The position numbers and the translations under genes were made by a program. A DNA stretch of 64,000 nt from CAYVBJ01 sp964449075 (GTDB lineage Bacteria > Bacteroidota > Rhodothermia > Balneolales > Balneolaceae): the NCBI GenBank assembly GCA_964449075.1, contig CAYVBJ010000004.1, positions 93,383 to 157,382 on the forward strand. Reading direction: 5' to 3'. The notes beneath the pieces are model-generated. The model was not told where the DNA came from. It saw only the letters and a list, made by a program, of their open reading frames with translations, and did no database searches. Shown here in pieces: positions 1 through 8,846 of the stretch. Position 1 is the stretch's first letter. The number at the start of each line of letters is the position of its first letter.

Positions 1-3000
1 GGAACTGTTTACGGAGCCAACTCCCGCGCAGATGGCCGTTTTACCATAAAAAACATGAGAGTTGGAGGCCCCTATACTGTCCGCGTCACCTTTGTTGGTT
101 ATCGAACAGAGGTGATTGAAGGTGTATCACTTGAACTCGGCCAGGATTTAACTCTTGACGCAGAGCTTTCGGAAGGCTCGGTTGAACTTGAAGAGATCAG
201 GGTGGTAGCAGAAAAAAATGCCATTCTGAATTCCAAGCGAACTGGGGCAAGCACCAATATTTCTACGCAAAGAATTGAAACAAACCCCACTATTTCAAGA
301 TCACTGTCTGATTTCGCAAGATTAACGCCACAGTCAACCGGCGGAAATAGTCTTGCGGGCAGAAATAATCGCTACAATAACATCCTGATTGATGGAGCAA
401 CTCTGAATGATGCTTTCGGACTTCCGGGCAATGGAACACCGGGCGGGCAGGCCGGTACCGAACCCATTAGTCTTGATGCTATCGTAGAATTTAATGTTGA
501 TATTGCGCCTTATGATGTCACAAATTCCGGTTTTACCGGTGGTCAAATCAATGCAATTACCCGGAGCGGAACCAATCAGTTCGAAGGTTCTGTCTATTTT
601 GAAGGCCGGAATGAGAACTTTGTCGGAGATCTGAAAACGAGAGACGGTTCTGAAGTACCCTTTCCTGAATTCAGCAACTCATTCTGGGGATTAAGGGTCG
701 GAGGACCTCTCGTAAAAGACAAACTGTTTTTCTTCGCGAATTTTGAATTACGCCGCCGGGATCAGCCTCAAAACATTGGAATAGTGGGAAGCGGTACTTC
801 ACAAATTTTTCCGGCAAATCAAGCCCAGATAAACGAAATTATTGATATTGCGCAGAACCAGTACGGTTTCGATCCAGGCGGTTTTGGTCTGGCAACCGAT
901 GAACAGGATAATGAAAAGGCGCTGATAAAACTGGACTGGAACATCAATCCAAAACACAATCTATCTGCACGCTGGAACTTTGTGAACGCTGATGATGACC
1001 AGGGAATCAGCAGAAGCCGCACATCGTTCGACCTTTCAAACCGACGATTTGTATTTGAAAGCAAACAAAATTCATTTGTTACATCGCTGAAAAGCACTTT
1101 AAGTGATAATATGTTCAATGAAGCCAGGGTAGTTTATACCCGTGTGCGCGACCAACGAAATGTTCAGGCTACTCCCTTTCCTGAAGTAGAAATCTTTCAG
1201 GATTTTGATGGAGATGGAAGAACAGAAACTGTTTCTATGGGTGTTGATCGTTTTTCACAGGCAAATGCTCTTGACCAGGATCTGGTTGAAATCACAAATA
1301 CACTTACTTATTTACGCGGTGATCACGAGTTCACTTTTGGTACCAGTAACCAGATCTATTCATTCAGCAATCTCTTTATACAGGATTTCTGGGGAGCTTA
1401 TGAGTTCGACTCCGTTGAGGATTTCCGGAATGGTGATCCCTCCCGGTTTCTGTCCAGTTTCTCGCTTCTTGAAGACAATCCCCGGCCGGTTGCTGACTGG
1501 ACCGGTTTCCAGCTTGGTTTTTATGCACAAGACAAATGGAGTATCAGGGATAATATAGATCTGACGTTCGGCTTGCGCATCGATGCTCCGTTTGTTACCG
1601 ATGATCCGCTCTTTAACCCGGCTGCTGAAGAAGCGTTTGGTCGCAGTACAAGTAATGTGCCAAGCGGCAACATTCTATGGTCACCAAGATTCGGCTTTAA
1701 CTGGGATGTGTACGGAGACCGAACAACACAGATCCGCGGCGGAACCGGCATCTTTTCCGGAAGACCTCCCTTTGTCTGGGTTTCCAATGCATTCAGTAAT
1801 ACCGGAATGGATATTGGCAGAATTGACGTGAGTGGTGATTCAGCACCGGATTTTCAACCTGATCCCTTTAACCAGCCCGGGCCCGGAACCGGTCTTCCTG
1901 TAGAAGAAACATCCGAAATAAACCTCATCGATGATGATTTCAAATTCCCGCAAACATGGAGAACCAACCTTGCAGTCGATCAGGAACTTCCGTTCGGGCT
2001 GATCGGTACTTTCGAAGCTTTGTATTCTAATACAGTAAACGATGTTGTTTTTGAAAACTTGAATATTAACCAGGTAGGAACAGCATTTGACGGTCGCCCC
2101 GTGTACGGAACCGTTTCCGGCGGAAGGGGAAATCCGGACAGGGTTGACGAGGCCTTTACTAACGCGATTTTGCTTAAAAACACAAAAGAAGGCCGTGAAA
2201 TCAGTTTAACGGGACAGGTACAAAAAACATTTAGCTCAGGACTGAGCGGCAGTGTCTCTTATACCTGGAATGACGCAAAAAATGTGAACAATGCAACTTC
2301 CAGCCGGGCAATTTCAAACTGGCAGTTTAATGAAAACCTCGATGTAAACAATCCTCGACGAGGAACTGCCGACTTTGAGGTGAGGAATCGGGTACTGGCA
2401 AATATTTCGTATCAATTTGCGATCGCCGAGAGATTTCCCACAACAATTTCCTTTGTTTATGAAGGAAGATCAGGTTCTCCATTCAGCTGGATCTATTTTG
2501 GTGATGCAAACGCGGATGGACAGCGGGCAAACGACCTGATCTATATTCCTGAAACAGAAAATGATATTGTGCTGACCTCAAACAACTGGCAAGCACTGGA
2601 TAGTTTTATTGAAAGTGAAGAAAGCCTTCGGGACAACAGGGGTTCTGTTGCAGAACGAAATTCTGCCCGTGAGCCATGGCGAAATATTCTCGATCTTAAA
2701 ATTACACAGGGAATAAAAACGATAGGCAATCAGAAACTTGAACTGACTGCTAATATCTTTAATGTTCTCAATATGATCGACAAAGATCTTGGCCAGATAA
2801 ATTTCACACAATTTAATAACGACACGATTCTTAACTTCAGTCAGTATGTAGACCAAGAGTTTATCCTGAATAACCCGGATCTGAACCTGGGCCAGGAAGA
2901 TCTCGGTAAACCGGTTGTCTCATTCGGAGAAGTTGAAAACAGAGATGACCTCTTTAACATCAGTGACCTCGCCTCAAGATGGCAGTTACAGGTGGGGCTC

Positions 3001-3015
3001 CGATATTCGTTCTAA
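1..3015 (+). CDS. TonB-dependent receptor with carboxypeptidase-regulatory-like domain, 5' truncated by window
   Basis: The reading frame is open from the first base, so the true start and signal peptide lie outside the window; the ATG at 55 is internal. The N-terminal part reads as the end of a carboxypeptidase-regulatory-like (CarbopepD_reg) beta-sandwich, with GRFTIKNM and a TFVGYRTE strand. A plug domain follows (NNILIDGATLND, GGQINAITRSGTNQFEGSVY) and then a long beta-barrel rich in alternating aromatic residues. The protein ends in LRYSF, the C-terminal aromatic expected for outer-membrane insertion by Bam. By family it is an outer-membrane transporter energised by TonB-ExbBD, but the substrate cannot be read from the sequence. 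No SusD-like partner follows, which argues against a classic SusCD glycan locus. A strong terminator follows at once, so it ends its transcription unit. Confidence 0.9.
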   Translation, partial: GTVYGANSRADGRFTIKNMRVGGPYTVRVTFVGYRTEVIEGVSLELGQDLTLDAELSEGSVELEEIRVVAEKNAILNSKRTGASTNISTQRIETNPTISRSLSDFARLTPQSTGGNSLAGRNNRYNNILIDGATLNDAFGLPGNGTPGGQAGTEPISLDAIVEFNVDIAPYDVTNSGFTGGQINAITRSGTNQFEGSVYFEGRNENFVGDLKTRDGSEVPFPEFSNSFWGLRVGGPLVKDKLFFFANFELRRRDQPQNIGIVGSGTSQIFPANQAQINEIIDIAQNQYGFDPGGFGLATDEQDNEKALIKLDWNINPKHNLSARWNFVNADDDQGISRSRTSFDLSNRRFVFESKQNSFVTSLKSTLSDNMFNEARVVYTRVRDQRNVQATPFPEVEIFQDFDGDGRTETVSMGVDRFSQANALDQDLVEITNTLTYLRGDHEFTFGTSNQIYSFSNLFIQDFWGAYEFDSVEDFRNGDPSRFLSSFSLLEDNPRPVADWTGFQLGFYAQDKWSIRDNIDLTFGLRIDAPFVTDDPLFNPAAEEAFGRSTSNVPSGNILWSPRFGFNWDVYGDRTTQIRGGTGIFSGRPPFVWVSNAFSNTGMDIGRIDVSGDSAPDFQPDPFNQPGPGTGLPVEETSEINLIDDDFKFPQTWRTNLAVDQELPFGLIGTFEALYSNTVNDVVFENLNINQVGTAFDGRPVYGTVSGGRGNPDRVDEAFTNAILLKNTKEGREISLTGQVQKTFSSGLSGSVSYTWNDAKNVNNATSSRAISNWQFNENLDVNNPRRGTADFEVRNRVLANISYQFAIAERFPTTISFVYEGRSGSPFSWIYFGDANADGQRANDLIYIPETENDIVLTSNNWQALDSFIESEESLRDNRGSVAERNSAREPWRNILDLKITQGIKTIGNQKLELTANIFNVLNMIDKDLGQINFTQFNNDTILNFSQYVDQEFILNNPDLNLGQEDLGKPVVSFGEVENRDDLFNISDLASRWQLQVGLRYSF

Positions 3016-3041
3016 ATCGGAAATTCTGATTATCTTACAAA

Positions 3042-3071
3042 GGGCAGCTGAAACGTCAGCTGCCTTTTTTT
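3042..3071 (+). terminator. Rho-independent terminator after TonB receptor
   Basis: GGCAGCTGA and TCAGCTGCC form a perfect 9-bp stem around an AACG loop, followed by seven T. It lies 27 bp after the receptor stop codon. Confidence 0.9.
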
Positions 3072-3127
3072 GATTAAGAAATATTCCATATTCTACCCTG
3101 ATAAAAAATTTAAAAACGATTGGTTCC

Positions 3128-4360
3128 ATGTATCGAATTTCTGCAAAATTATTCTACGGTATCCTTTTTACTGTGCTTATTCTATTGGGATGCAAAACAG
3201 AAGAAAAAGAACCTCCGTCAATTCTGTTAATCTCTTTCGATGGATTCAAACACGACTACTTTGAAAAAACAGACACGCCCAATTTTGATGAATTTATATC
3301 AAATGGCGTAAAAGCAGAAGCGCTGATATCGGTTTTTCCGACCAAAACATTTCCGAACCACTATTCGATTGTCACAGGTCTTTATCCTGAAAATTCAGGA
3401 CTGATATCAAACAACATGTACGATCGGGAAATGGATGCAACCTATGCAATCCGTGACCGTGATGCCGTTGAAAACCCGGATTGGTACCAGGGCGAACCGA
3501 TCTGGAATACGGTTGAAAAGAACGGACTGCGTGCAGGCACACTTTTCTGGGTTGGATCTGAGGCTCCAATACAAAATATGCGGCCCGGGCAATGGAAAAT
3601 TTATGATGGGGGGTTTCCTGAAGAAGCAAGAATCGACACTGTTGTGCAATGGCTCGACAAAAGCAGTGAGCCGGTAGTGGATTTTGCCACACTCTATTTC
3701 AGCGATGTGGATTCCAAAGGACACCGGTACGGAACTGAATCCGACTCCCTCATTGCAGCTATTCAGAATGCAGATCATTTGATCGGGTATCTGGAAAAAA
3801 AATTGAGGCAGCATGGTCTGAAAGACAAGGTTAACATTATCATAGTATCAGATCACGGAATGGCAGATTTGTCAGCCGACAGGGTAATCCTGATTGATGA
3901 GATTATTGATCTCAACAGAGTTCATATGATCGACCAGACACCGGTGGCAATGATGAACCCGGAGCCTGAATACAAAGAAGATGCTTATAATGCGTTGAAA
4001 GAGAATGAAAAGATGGGCTACCGGGTATACAAAAAAGAGAACCTCCCCGAACGATTCAGAATTAAAAACCACCATCGCACACCAGATATCATCGTTATTG
4101 CCGATATCGGCTATACCATTACCACCAACGCACGGCTTGATAATTTTATAAGCAGTTTGCCATCTGCAACCCATGGCTATGATAACCGGGATCCCGAGAT
4201 GTTTGGTATTTTTTTAGCCGGCGGCCCGGGTTTTAGAAACGGCCTGCAGACAGAACCGTTTGAAAATATACATATTTACGAACTGATGTCCCGCTTGCTT
4301 AATATTGAACCTGCTCCGAATGACGGTGATCTCGAAACACTGAGACACATTCTGAAATAG
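3128..4360 (+). CDS. Nucleotide pyrophosphatase/phosphodiesterase (ENPP-type) lipoprotein
   Basis: This 410-residue protein belongs to the alkaline phosphatase superfamily, type I phosphodiesterase/nucleotide pyrophosphatase group. It starts with a lipoprotein signal (LLGC, Cys22), so it should be anchored in the envelope. The metal-binding motif LLISFDG (Asp38) is followed by the nucleophile motif KTFPNHY (Thr74), then SDHGM and a late ATHGYDN histidine motif, which is the full two-zinc set. Such enzymes cleave nucleotide phosphodiester or pyrophosphate bonds such as those in NTPs, NAD or dinucleotide polyphosphates; the exact substrate here is unknown. The next gene encodes an exported inorganic pyrophosphatase 33 bp downstream on the same strand, which fits removal of the pyrophosphate released by this enzyme. 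Confidence 0.88.
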   Translation: MYRISAKLFYGILFTVLILLGCKTEEKEPPSILLISFDGFKHDYFEKTDTPNFDEFISNGVKAEALISVFPTKTFPNHYSIVTGLYPENSGLISNNMYDREMDATYAIRDRDAVENPDWYQGEPIWNTVEKNGLRAGTLFWVGSEAPIQNMRPGQWKIYDGGFPEEARIDTVVQWLDKSSEPVVDFATLYFSDVDSKGHRYGTESDSLIAAIQNADHLIGYLEKKLRQHGLKDKVNIIIVSDHGMADLSADRVILIDEIIDLNRVHMIDQTPVAMMNPEPEYKEDAYNALKENEKMGYRVYKKENLPERFRIKNHHRTPDIIVIADIGYTITTNARLDNFISSLPSATHGYDNRDPEMFGIFLAGGPGFRNGLQTEPFENIHIYELMSRLLNIEPAPNDGDLETLRHILK

Positions 4361-4393
4361 ACCAGATGCAAAACCCATATCTTGAATTCCAAT

Positions 4394-5005
4394 ATGAAAA
4401 CTTCCATTAAACAAACTAAATCAAAATTCAGATTCGCTGCACTATTTTCTTTTCTTTTTTTGGCGGCGTTTTGCATCCCCGTAGATTCAGTTGCACAGGA
4501 CAGTCTCACCTTTACTGCAGTTGTTGAAATCCCCGCCGGAACCAACATCAAGTGGGAGTACAGTTATGAGAAAAAAGAGATGATTGTTAGCCGGGCTGAC
4601 GGAAAAGAGAGAGTGATCGATTATTTGCCATACCCCGGGAATTACGGCTTTTTGCAGGGAACATACCAGGATCCGGAAACGGGCGGCGATGGAGATGCTC
4701 TTGATGTAATTATCATCTCACAATCTGTTGCAAAGGGGACCGCACTTTCCATCATTCCGATAGCTGTTTTGGAGTTAATTGATTCAGGTGAAAAAGATGA
4801 CAAGATTATCGCAATTCCTGCCGATCCGGATCTGAGAATTGTACAGTCAGAATCTTTTGAAGAGTTATCAAGAAACTATCCCGGCATAGTGGAAATCATT
4901 GAAACGTGGTTTCTGAACTATAAAGGACCCGGCGTTATGAAACTTGCAAATACCGGTGATGAAAAACGGGCACTTGAAGTGATCAGGAAAAATACTGCTC
5001 CTTAA
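4394..5005 (+). CDS. Exported family I inorganic pyrophosphatase
   Basis: The body of this protein is a soluble family I inorganic diphosphatase, with GNYGFLQGTY, the metal-binding DGDALDVI signature and a C-terminal FLNYKGPG segment. It hydrolyses pyrophosphate to phosphate. Unlike the usual cytosolic enzyme it begins with a hydrophobic signal peptide (FAALFSFLFLAAFCIP, cleavage likely near VDSVAQD), so it should act in the periplasm. The ATG at 4394 is preferred because it leaves a normal signal peptide; a TTG at 4382 is also in frame. It follows the phosphodiesterase lipoprotein gene and is probably co-transcribed with it. A cytosolic housekeeping pyrophosphatase should be encoded elsewhere. 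Confidence 0.88.
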   Translation: MKTSIKQTKSKFRFAALFSFLFLAAFCIPVDSVAQDSLTFTAVVEIPAGTNIKWEYSYEKKEMIVSRADGKERVIDYLPYPGNYGFLQGTYQDPETGGDGDALDVIIISQSVAKGTALSIIPIAVLELIDSGEKDDKIIAIPADPDLRIVQSESFEELSRNYPGIVEIIETWFLNYKGPGVMKLANTGDEKRALEVIRKNTAP

Positions 5006-5029
5006 ATTGTTGCAGTGAATGAATCCGTT

Positions 5030-6475
5030 TCATAATTCAACCCTCGGACACTTTTTTTCAAAGATTGATTTTGCAGTGTATACTTTTTCAGAAAGTGCCA
5101 GGGCTGCAGAATCAACAGGGATTGATTGAAGATGACGATGCCAGGATGTAACCAGGTCCTCGGATTTTCCATCCAGGAACCGGCTGATATTTCCTGATTG
5201 GTAGGCCTCCTTTATCTCGTTTGCTGAACGATTTTCTACAAGAAAATTTACAAAGGAGCCGGTAACCGTATAGCTCACTATTCCCGGATATTTATAAAAA
5301 CCTGAAAAGCTGAACATCTCTTCCAGTTCCTTCCGTCCGGGAAGCGGACTTCTTGCAGCTACAACCTGGTCAATCGACACCTCTTCATCAAACCGGTCAG
5401 GGTCCAGGGCAACTGCCAGTCCCTCAACCAGTCCTATGCTGAGTGATGCACCAAAGCTGTTGGCAAACTGTTTTGCCACAACGTGCACCATCTCATGTTT
5501 TAAAACACCATCCAGATGCTCAATGGCAATATGCATCTGATCCTGCGAAAGCCAAACCGGCACAAAACTGGTTTTGCCTGCACCCGTTAACTTTTTTTTC
5601 TGATCTTTACCTTTATAGAGATAGCTGTGGATAGGATTTTCACGATAATCAGTGATATCTACATCCAGCTTTTCAGTAATATCATTCAGATAATTTTCGC
5701 TTACACGAGCTATATGTTTGAGACTGTCTTCAGAAAGAGTGCCGGATGTATAATAGATTTTAAAGTGTGCTGATTTATATACTGATCCAAGGTTCTTCTG
5801 AATTCTTTTTTCCGGGGAAATTATTCCAAAATCACTCAGACCGGAGTAAAAAAAGATGAGGAAAAGTACCGAGAAAACCAGGATAACCTGTGATAAAGCC
5901 TCTTCTTTTATGGAGGGTATAAACCAAAAAACAGATCCCCATGCAAGAGTGCTCATCCTGTAGAAGAAAAAACGTGAATCCATTGTAATCGTTTCGTCAT
6001 AAATCGGTCCCGGCCAGTAGCCCCAAACATGGTTAAAAAAATAGAGCTGCGGAAACCGTAAAAATTCAATGATCACAGGCACAGCTGCGAGAATCAAAAG
6101 AATGCCACAGGTTAGTAAAACCGGTCGTTTCAGTTCAAATTGTTTTATTAACCGACCTATTGAAATACCAAGAAACATGGATGGAAACGGGATCAGAAGC
6201 CAAAATCCCAACCCGTGAAAAGAGTAGCAGCCGGTAGCCAGGTCAGAAATCAGCAGAGGCAGGCTCCAGCCGATCAGAATAAAAAAAGAGTTTCTAACTG
6301 TTTGCAGTACACTCCGGTTACCTCCCGCAACCCGCGATGCTGCCAGGAAACAGATAACAGACCCGGCGAGCGCTGCAGACTCCCAGTGAAAGTTTCGCAA
6401 CAAGGGAATAAACAGGAAAAAGATCCCGGTTACTAAACCTGCAGCCAGATATGTATGGGGAGCTTTAAAATTCAT
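5030..6475 (-). CDS. Polytopic membrane protein with C-terminal MA-like zinc metallopeptidase domain
   Basis: The N-terminal half (about residues 5-210) has roughly seven hydrophobic segments. The C-terminal half is soluble and carries HEMVH (His327, Glu328, His331) and a downstream LVEGLAVAL (Glu351), the zinc-binding pattern of gluzincins of the peptidase MA-like clan. It should be a membrane-tethered metallopeptidase or a relic of one; side and substrate are unknown. The ATG at 6475 is chosen over an upstream in-frame TTG at 6490. The gene converges on the pyrophosphatase gene with only 24 bp between the stop codons. I do not recognise the combined architecture as a named family. Confidence 0.7.
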   Translation of the reverse strand: MNFKAPHTYLAAGLVTGIFFLFIPLLRNFHWESAALAGSVICFLAASRVAGGNRSVLQTVRNSFFILIGWSLPLLISDLATGCYSFHGLGFWLLIPFPSMFLGISIGRLIKQFELKRPVLLTCGILLILAAVPVIIEFLRFPQLYFFNHVWGYWPGPIYDETITMDSRFFFYRMSTLAWGSVFWFIPSIKEEALSQVILVFSVLFLIFFYSGLSDFGIISPEKRIQKNLGSVYKSAHFKIYYTSGTLSEDSLKHIARVSENYLNDITEKLDVDITDYRENPIHSYLYKGKDQKKKLTGAGKTSFVPVWLSQDQMHIAIEHLDGVLKHEMVHVVAKQFANSFGASLSIGLVEGLAVALDPDRFDEEVSIDQVVAARSPLPGRKELEEMFSFSGFYKYPGIVSYTVTGSFVNFLVENRSANEIKEAYQSGNISRFLDGKSEDLVTSWHRHLQSIPVDSAALALSEKVYTAKSIFEKKCPRVEL

Positions 6476-6555
6476 ATGAAATTGGTGCAATTGTAATGTT
6501 ATACAGGATATGCCCTCAATTTATGCATGCTTGCAGTAACCCGGAAAAGGTCTTC

Positions 6556-7410
6556 CTATTTTTTGAACAGGTTTTTGGCTACGAAAAATATATTTTCTTT
6601 TCGTTCGAGTAATCTGCGTTTAAAGTACGGCAGCCACATTGTTCCGTAAGGAATGTATACCCTGGCATTATATCCGTTCGAGGCAAGCTCGCTCATGGTC
6701 TCTTCCCGCAAGCCGTATAGCATCTGTATTTCATAACGGGCCTTGCCGATATTTTTTTCATCCGTGTAGCGAAGAAGCCATTCAATGATTTCATCATCGT
6801 GAGAAGCAATTCTCGGGTAGGTGGTTTTATCAAGTAAAATTTTGACATACTCTTTAAAAGCCTCACGTATTGCCGGCATATTTTGCAAAGCTATCCGCTC
6901 AGGTTCACTATACGCACCTTTGCAGATCCTGACATCCGCACCAATGGAAGCCAGTTCAGTAATATCATGCTTTGACCTGTGCAAATAGGCCTGAATTACA
7001 ATGCCTACATGTTTGCCGTACTTTTTAAATGAATCCCTGAAAATGTCAATCGTTCTTTGGGTATAGTCGGAACCTTCCATATCAATTCTTACAAACTGAT
7101 CAAGACTTTTTGCCTCATCCAGAAGTCGGTGGAGATTCTTCAGGCAAAACTCTTCACTGATATCAAGACCAATCATGGTCAGTTTAATTGATATCGTACT
7201 GTCCAGGCCCGACTCTTCAATTTTTCTTAACAGTTTGATGTATGTTTCAACTGTTTCAGAAGCCGTATCTTTATCTTTTACATTTTCACCGAGGAGATCG
7301 AGAGTCACCTTGATCTTTTTATCATTCAGTTCCTCGGCTTTTGGAATTGTGTCCTCAAAATTTTCACCGGCCACAAATCGACTGGCCAGTGCAAACGGTA
7401 GTTTTATCAT
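6556..7410 (-). CDS. Proline dehydrogenase
   Basis: This is a 284-residue stand-alone proline dehydrogenase of the monofunctional PRODH type. It oxidises L-proline to pyrroline-5-carboxylate with FAD and passes electrons to the membrane quinone pool. The TIM-barrel features are clear: ISIKLTMIGLD, the substrate/flavin segment DVRICKGAYSEP and the C-terminal YIPYGTMWLPYFKRRLLER motif, whose arginines bind the proline carboxylate in the family. No pyrroline-5-carboxylate dehydrogenase lies next to it, so the second step must be encoded elsewhere. It lies upstream of, and in the same direction as, the membrane metallopeptidase gene, with an 80-bp gap. Confidence 0.92.
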   Translation of the reverse strand: MIKLPFALASRFVAGENFEDTIPKAEELNDKKIKVTLDLLGENVKDKDTASETVETYIKLLRKIEESGLDSTISIKLTMIGLDISEEFCLKNLHRLLDEAKSLDQFVRIDMEGSDYTQRTIDIFRDSFKKYGKHVGIVIQAYLHRSKHDITELASIGADVRICKGAYSEPERIALQNMPAIREAFKEYVKILLDKTTYPRIASHDDEIIEWLLRYTDEKNIGKARYEIQMLYGLREETMSELASNGYNARVYIPYGTMWLPYFKRRLLERKENIFFVAKNLFKK

Positions 7411-7435
7411 AGTATTGAAATTGATTTATATACTT

Positions 7436-7443
7436 CAAAAGTA
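7436..7443 (-). promoter_or_regulatory. Candidate Bacteroidetes-type -7 box for proline dehydrogenase
   Basis: On the minus strand this reads TACTTTTG, matching the TAnnTTTG -7 consensus of Bacteroidetes promoters, and would start a leader of about 20 nt. No well-spaced -33 TTTG is present, so support is weak. Confidence 0.25.
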
Positions 7444-7596
7444 AGTAACTGCTGGCAAACCAGGAGATTTTTTTTTGACAATAGTAATCGAATATTCTGT
7501 TTTATGAAAACATAAACTGTAATTATTGCCAAATACCGAAACTTAAAATTTCTCTTTCCGTAATATTTATAAACCTTAATACTCAATAATCATACC

Positions 7597-8541
7597 ATGA
7601 AATCCTCAAACTTATTTACTCTTATTAAATTAATGATTGCCACTGTGCTTTCCGTGGTGTTCTCCGTAACAGGTTTTTCGCAGGTAATCGATGATGCATA
7701 TATGATGAAATCATTTGAAGTGAATTCTCCGGAAATAGATATTTCTACATCCGGAGGTTTCATAAATGTAATCGGTCATAATGAAAACAAGGTACGGGTC
7801 GAAATGTATGTCCGTAAGGGCCGTAAATACCTGGACCAGTCTGATACTGAACTTGATAATTATGAGATCGATATATCATCAAGCGGAGACAGAGTAACCG
7901 CTTCAGCAAAAAGAAAGAATAGTTCCGCACTGAAATTCTGGGACAACAACAACAATCTGAGTATCTCATTTATCGTCTATACACCGGTTGAATCGGCAGT
8001 AAACGGACGCACAAGCGGTGGAAGCATGAGTGCGGAAAACCTGACAGGCAGTATCGATTTTGCAACCAGCGGTGGAAGCATAAATCTTGAGAATATTACG
8101 GGAAGCACCAATGTAAGAACCTCCGGAGGCAGTATGAAATTTACAAACATCCTGGGCGATCTTACCGGACGTACAAGCGGCGGTTCTATTAAAGTTAAGG
8201 GTGCAGACGGCGATTTGAACCTGAGCACTTCAGGAGGAAGCATCAGTCTTGAAGAGATTGCCGGGGCAGTTTCCGCACGCACAAGCGGCGGGAGTATCAG
8301 TGCATCAACAGACGACACCGAATGCAGCATGGATTTAAGAACCAGCGGAGGTAATGTTTCCATTACTGTTCCGGAAGGAGCCGGTTATGAGCTGGATTTA
8401 AAAGGAAACAGGGTCTCTTCTACCCTGAATGAGTTTAGCGGTGAAGTTGAAAAAAATCAACTTGCAGGAACAATTTACGGAGGCGGCCCGTTGATTGCTG
8501 CGCGCACTTCCGGAGGCTCAGTTCGCATAAATTATCGTTAA
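7597..8541 (+). CDS. DUF4097-family secreted beta-repeat protein
   Basis: A signal peptide (VLSVVFSVTGFSQV) is followed by a protein built from nine repeats centred on TSGG, mostly RTSGGS followed by a beta-strand, spaced about 20-25 residues apart. This is the DUF4097 architecture, a right-handed beta-solenoid-like fold often annotated as putative adhesin. It is expected outside the cytoplasm, but no biochemical role is established for the family that I can rely on. It has its own terminator and no obvious operon partner. Confidence 0.8.
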   Translation: MKSSNLFTLIKLMIATVLSVVFSVTGFSQVIDDAYMMKSFEVNSPEIDISTSGGFINVIGHNENKVRVEMYVRKGRKYLDQSDTELDNYEIDISSSGDRVTASAKRKNSSALKFWDNNNNLSISFIVYTPVESAVNGRTSGGSMSAENLTGSIDFATSGGSINLENITGSTNVRTSGGSMKFTNILGDLTGRTSGGSIKVKGADGDLNLSTSGGSISLEEIAGAVSARTSGGSISASTDDTECSMDLRTSGGNVSITVPEGAGYELDLKGNRVSSTLNEFSGEVEKNQLAGTIYGGGPLIAARTSGGSVRINYR

Positions 8542-8561
8542 AATATCAGTCATTTTTAAAA

Positions 8562-8598
8562 AAAGGCATTTTCATTCTATGAAAGTGCCTTTTTTTTA
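8562..8598 (+). terminator. Terminator after DUF4097 gene
   Basis: AAAGGCA and TGCCTTT form the base of a stem continued by TTTCAT and ATGAAA, followed by a T-rich tail. It separates the DUF4097 gene from the oxidase operon. Confidence 0.85.
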
Positions 8599-8624
8599 TA
8601 TATTTGGATGTGGGTGTCTTTTTA

Positions 8625-8638
8625 CTTTTACGTAAAAG
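8625..8638. promoter_or_regulatory. 14-bp perfect palindrome upstream of the ba3 oxidase operon
   Basis: CTTTTACGTAAAAG is a perfect palindrome inside a wider imperfect inverted repeat (GGGTG at 8612 and CACCC at 8639). It lies about 75 bp before the first oxidase gene and just downstream of a TATATTTG box at 8599-8606 that matches the Bacteroidetes -7 consensus. The placement suggests an operator for respiratory control, but the binding protein is unknown. Confidence 0.4.
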
Positions 8639-8712
8639 CACCCTTACTTTCAGGTTTATTATTCAGATGCACGCTTTCTAACTAAACCACAACAAATAAT
8701 AATCGGATTGAT

Positions 8713-8844
8713 ATGACAGAGAAAAATGAATTCAAGGAAGATGAGTTCGTTCCCAAAGGCGCAATGGTCTTTTTTATCATCATGATTGTGATGTTTACAG
8801 TCATGTGGTTTTCACTATACTTTGAACTTTTGGGGAGGAGTTAA
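8713..8844 (+). CDS. cbaD: ba3-type cytochrome c oxidase subunit IIa-like small membrane protein
   Basis: A 43-residue reading frame has a hydrophilic start (MTEKNEFKEDEFVPKG) and a single transmembrane helix (AMVFFIIMIVMFTVMWFSLYF). It lies 2 bp before the subunit II gene, and its GGGGAGGAG end supplies a strong ribosome-binding site for that gene. The size, single helix and position match subunit IIa of Thermus-type ba3 oxidase, whose helix takes the place of one missing from the short subunit II. The assignment rests on architecture and synteny, because such small proteins carry little alignable sequence. Confidence 0.75.
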   Translation: MTEKNEFKEDEFVPKGAMVFFIIMIVMFTVMWFSLYFELLGRS

Positions 8845-8846
8845 CT

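Noticed and set aside
7978..8540. DNA-level tandem repeat in the DUF4097 gene
   Set aside because: The repeats are protein-level (TSGG units); codons differ between units, so they are not recent DNA duplications.
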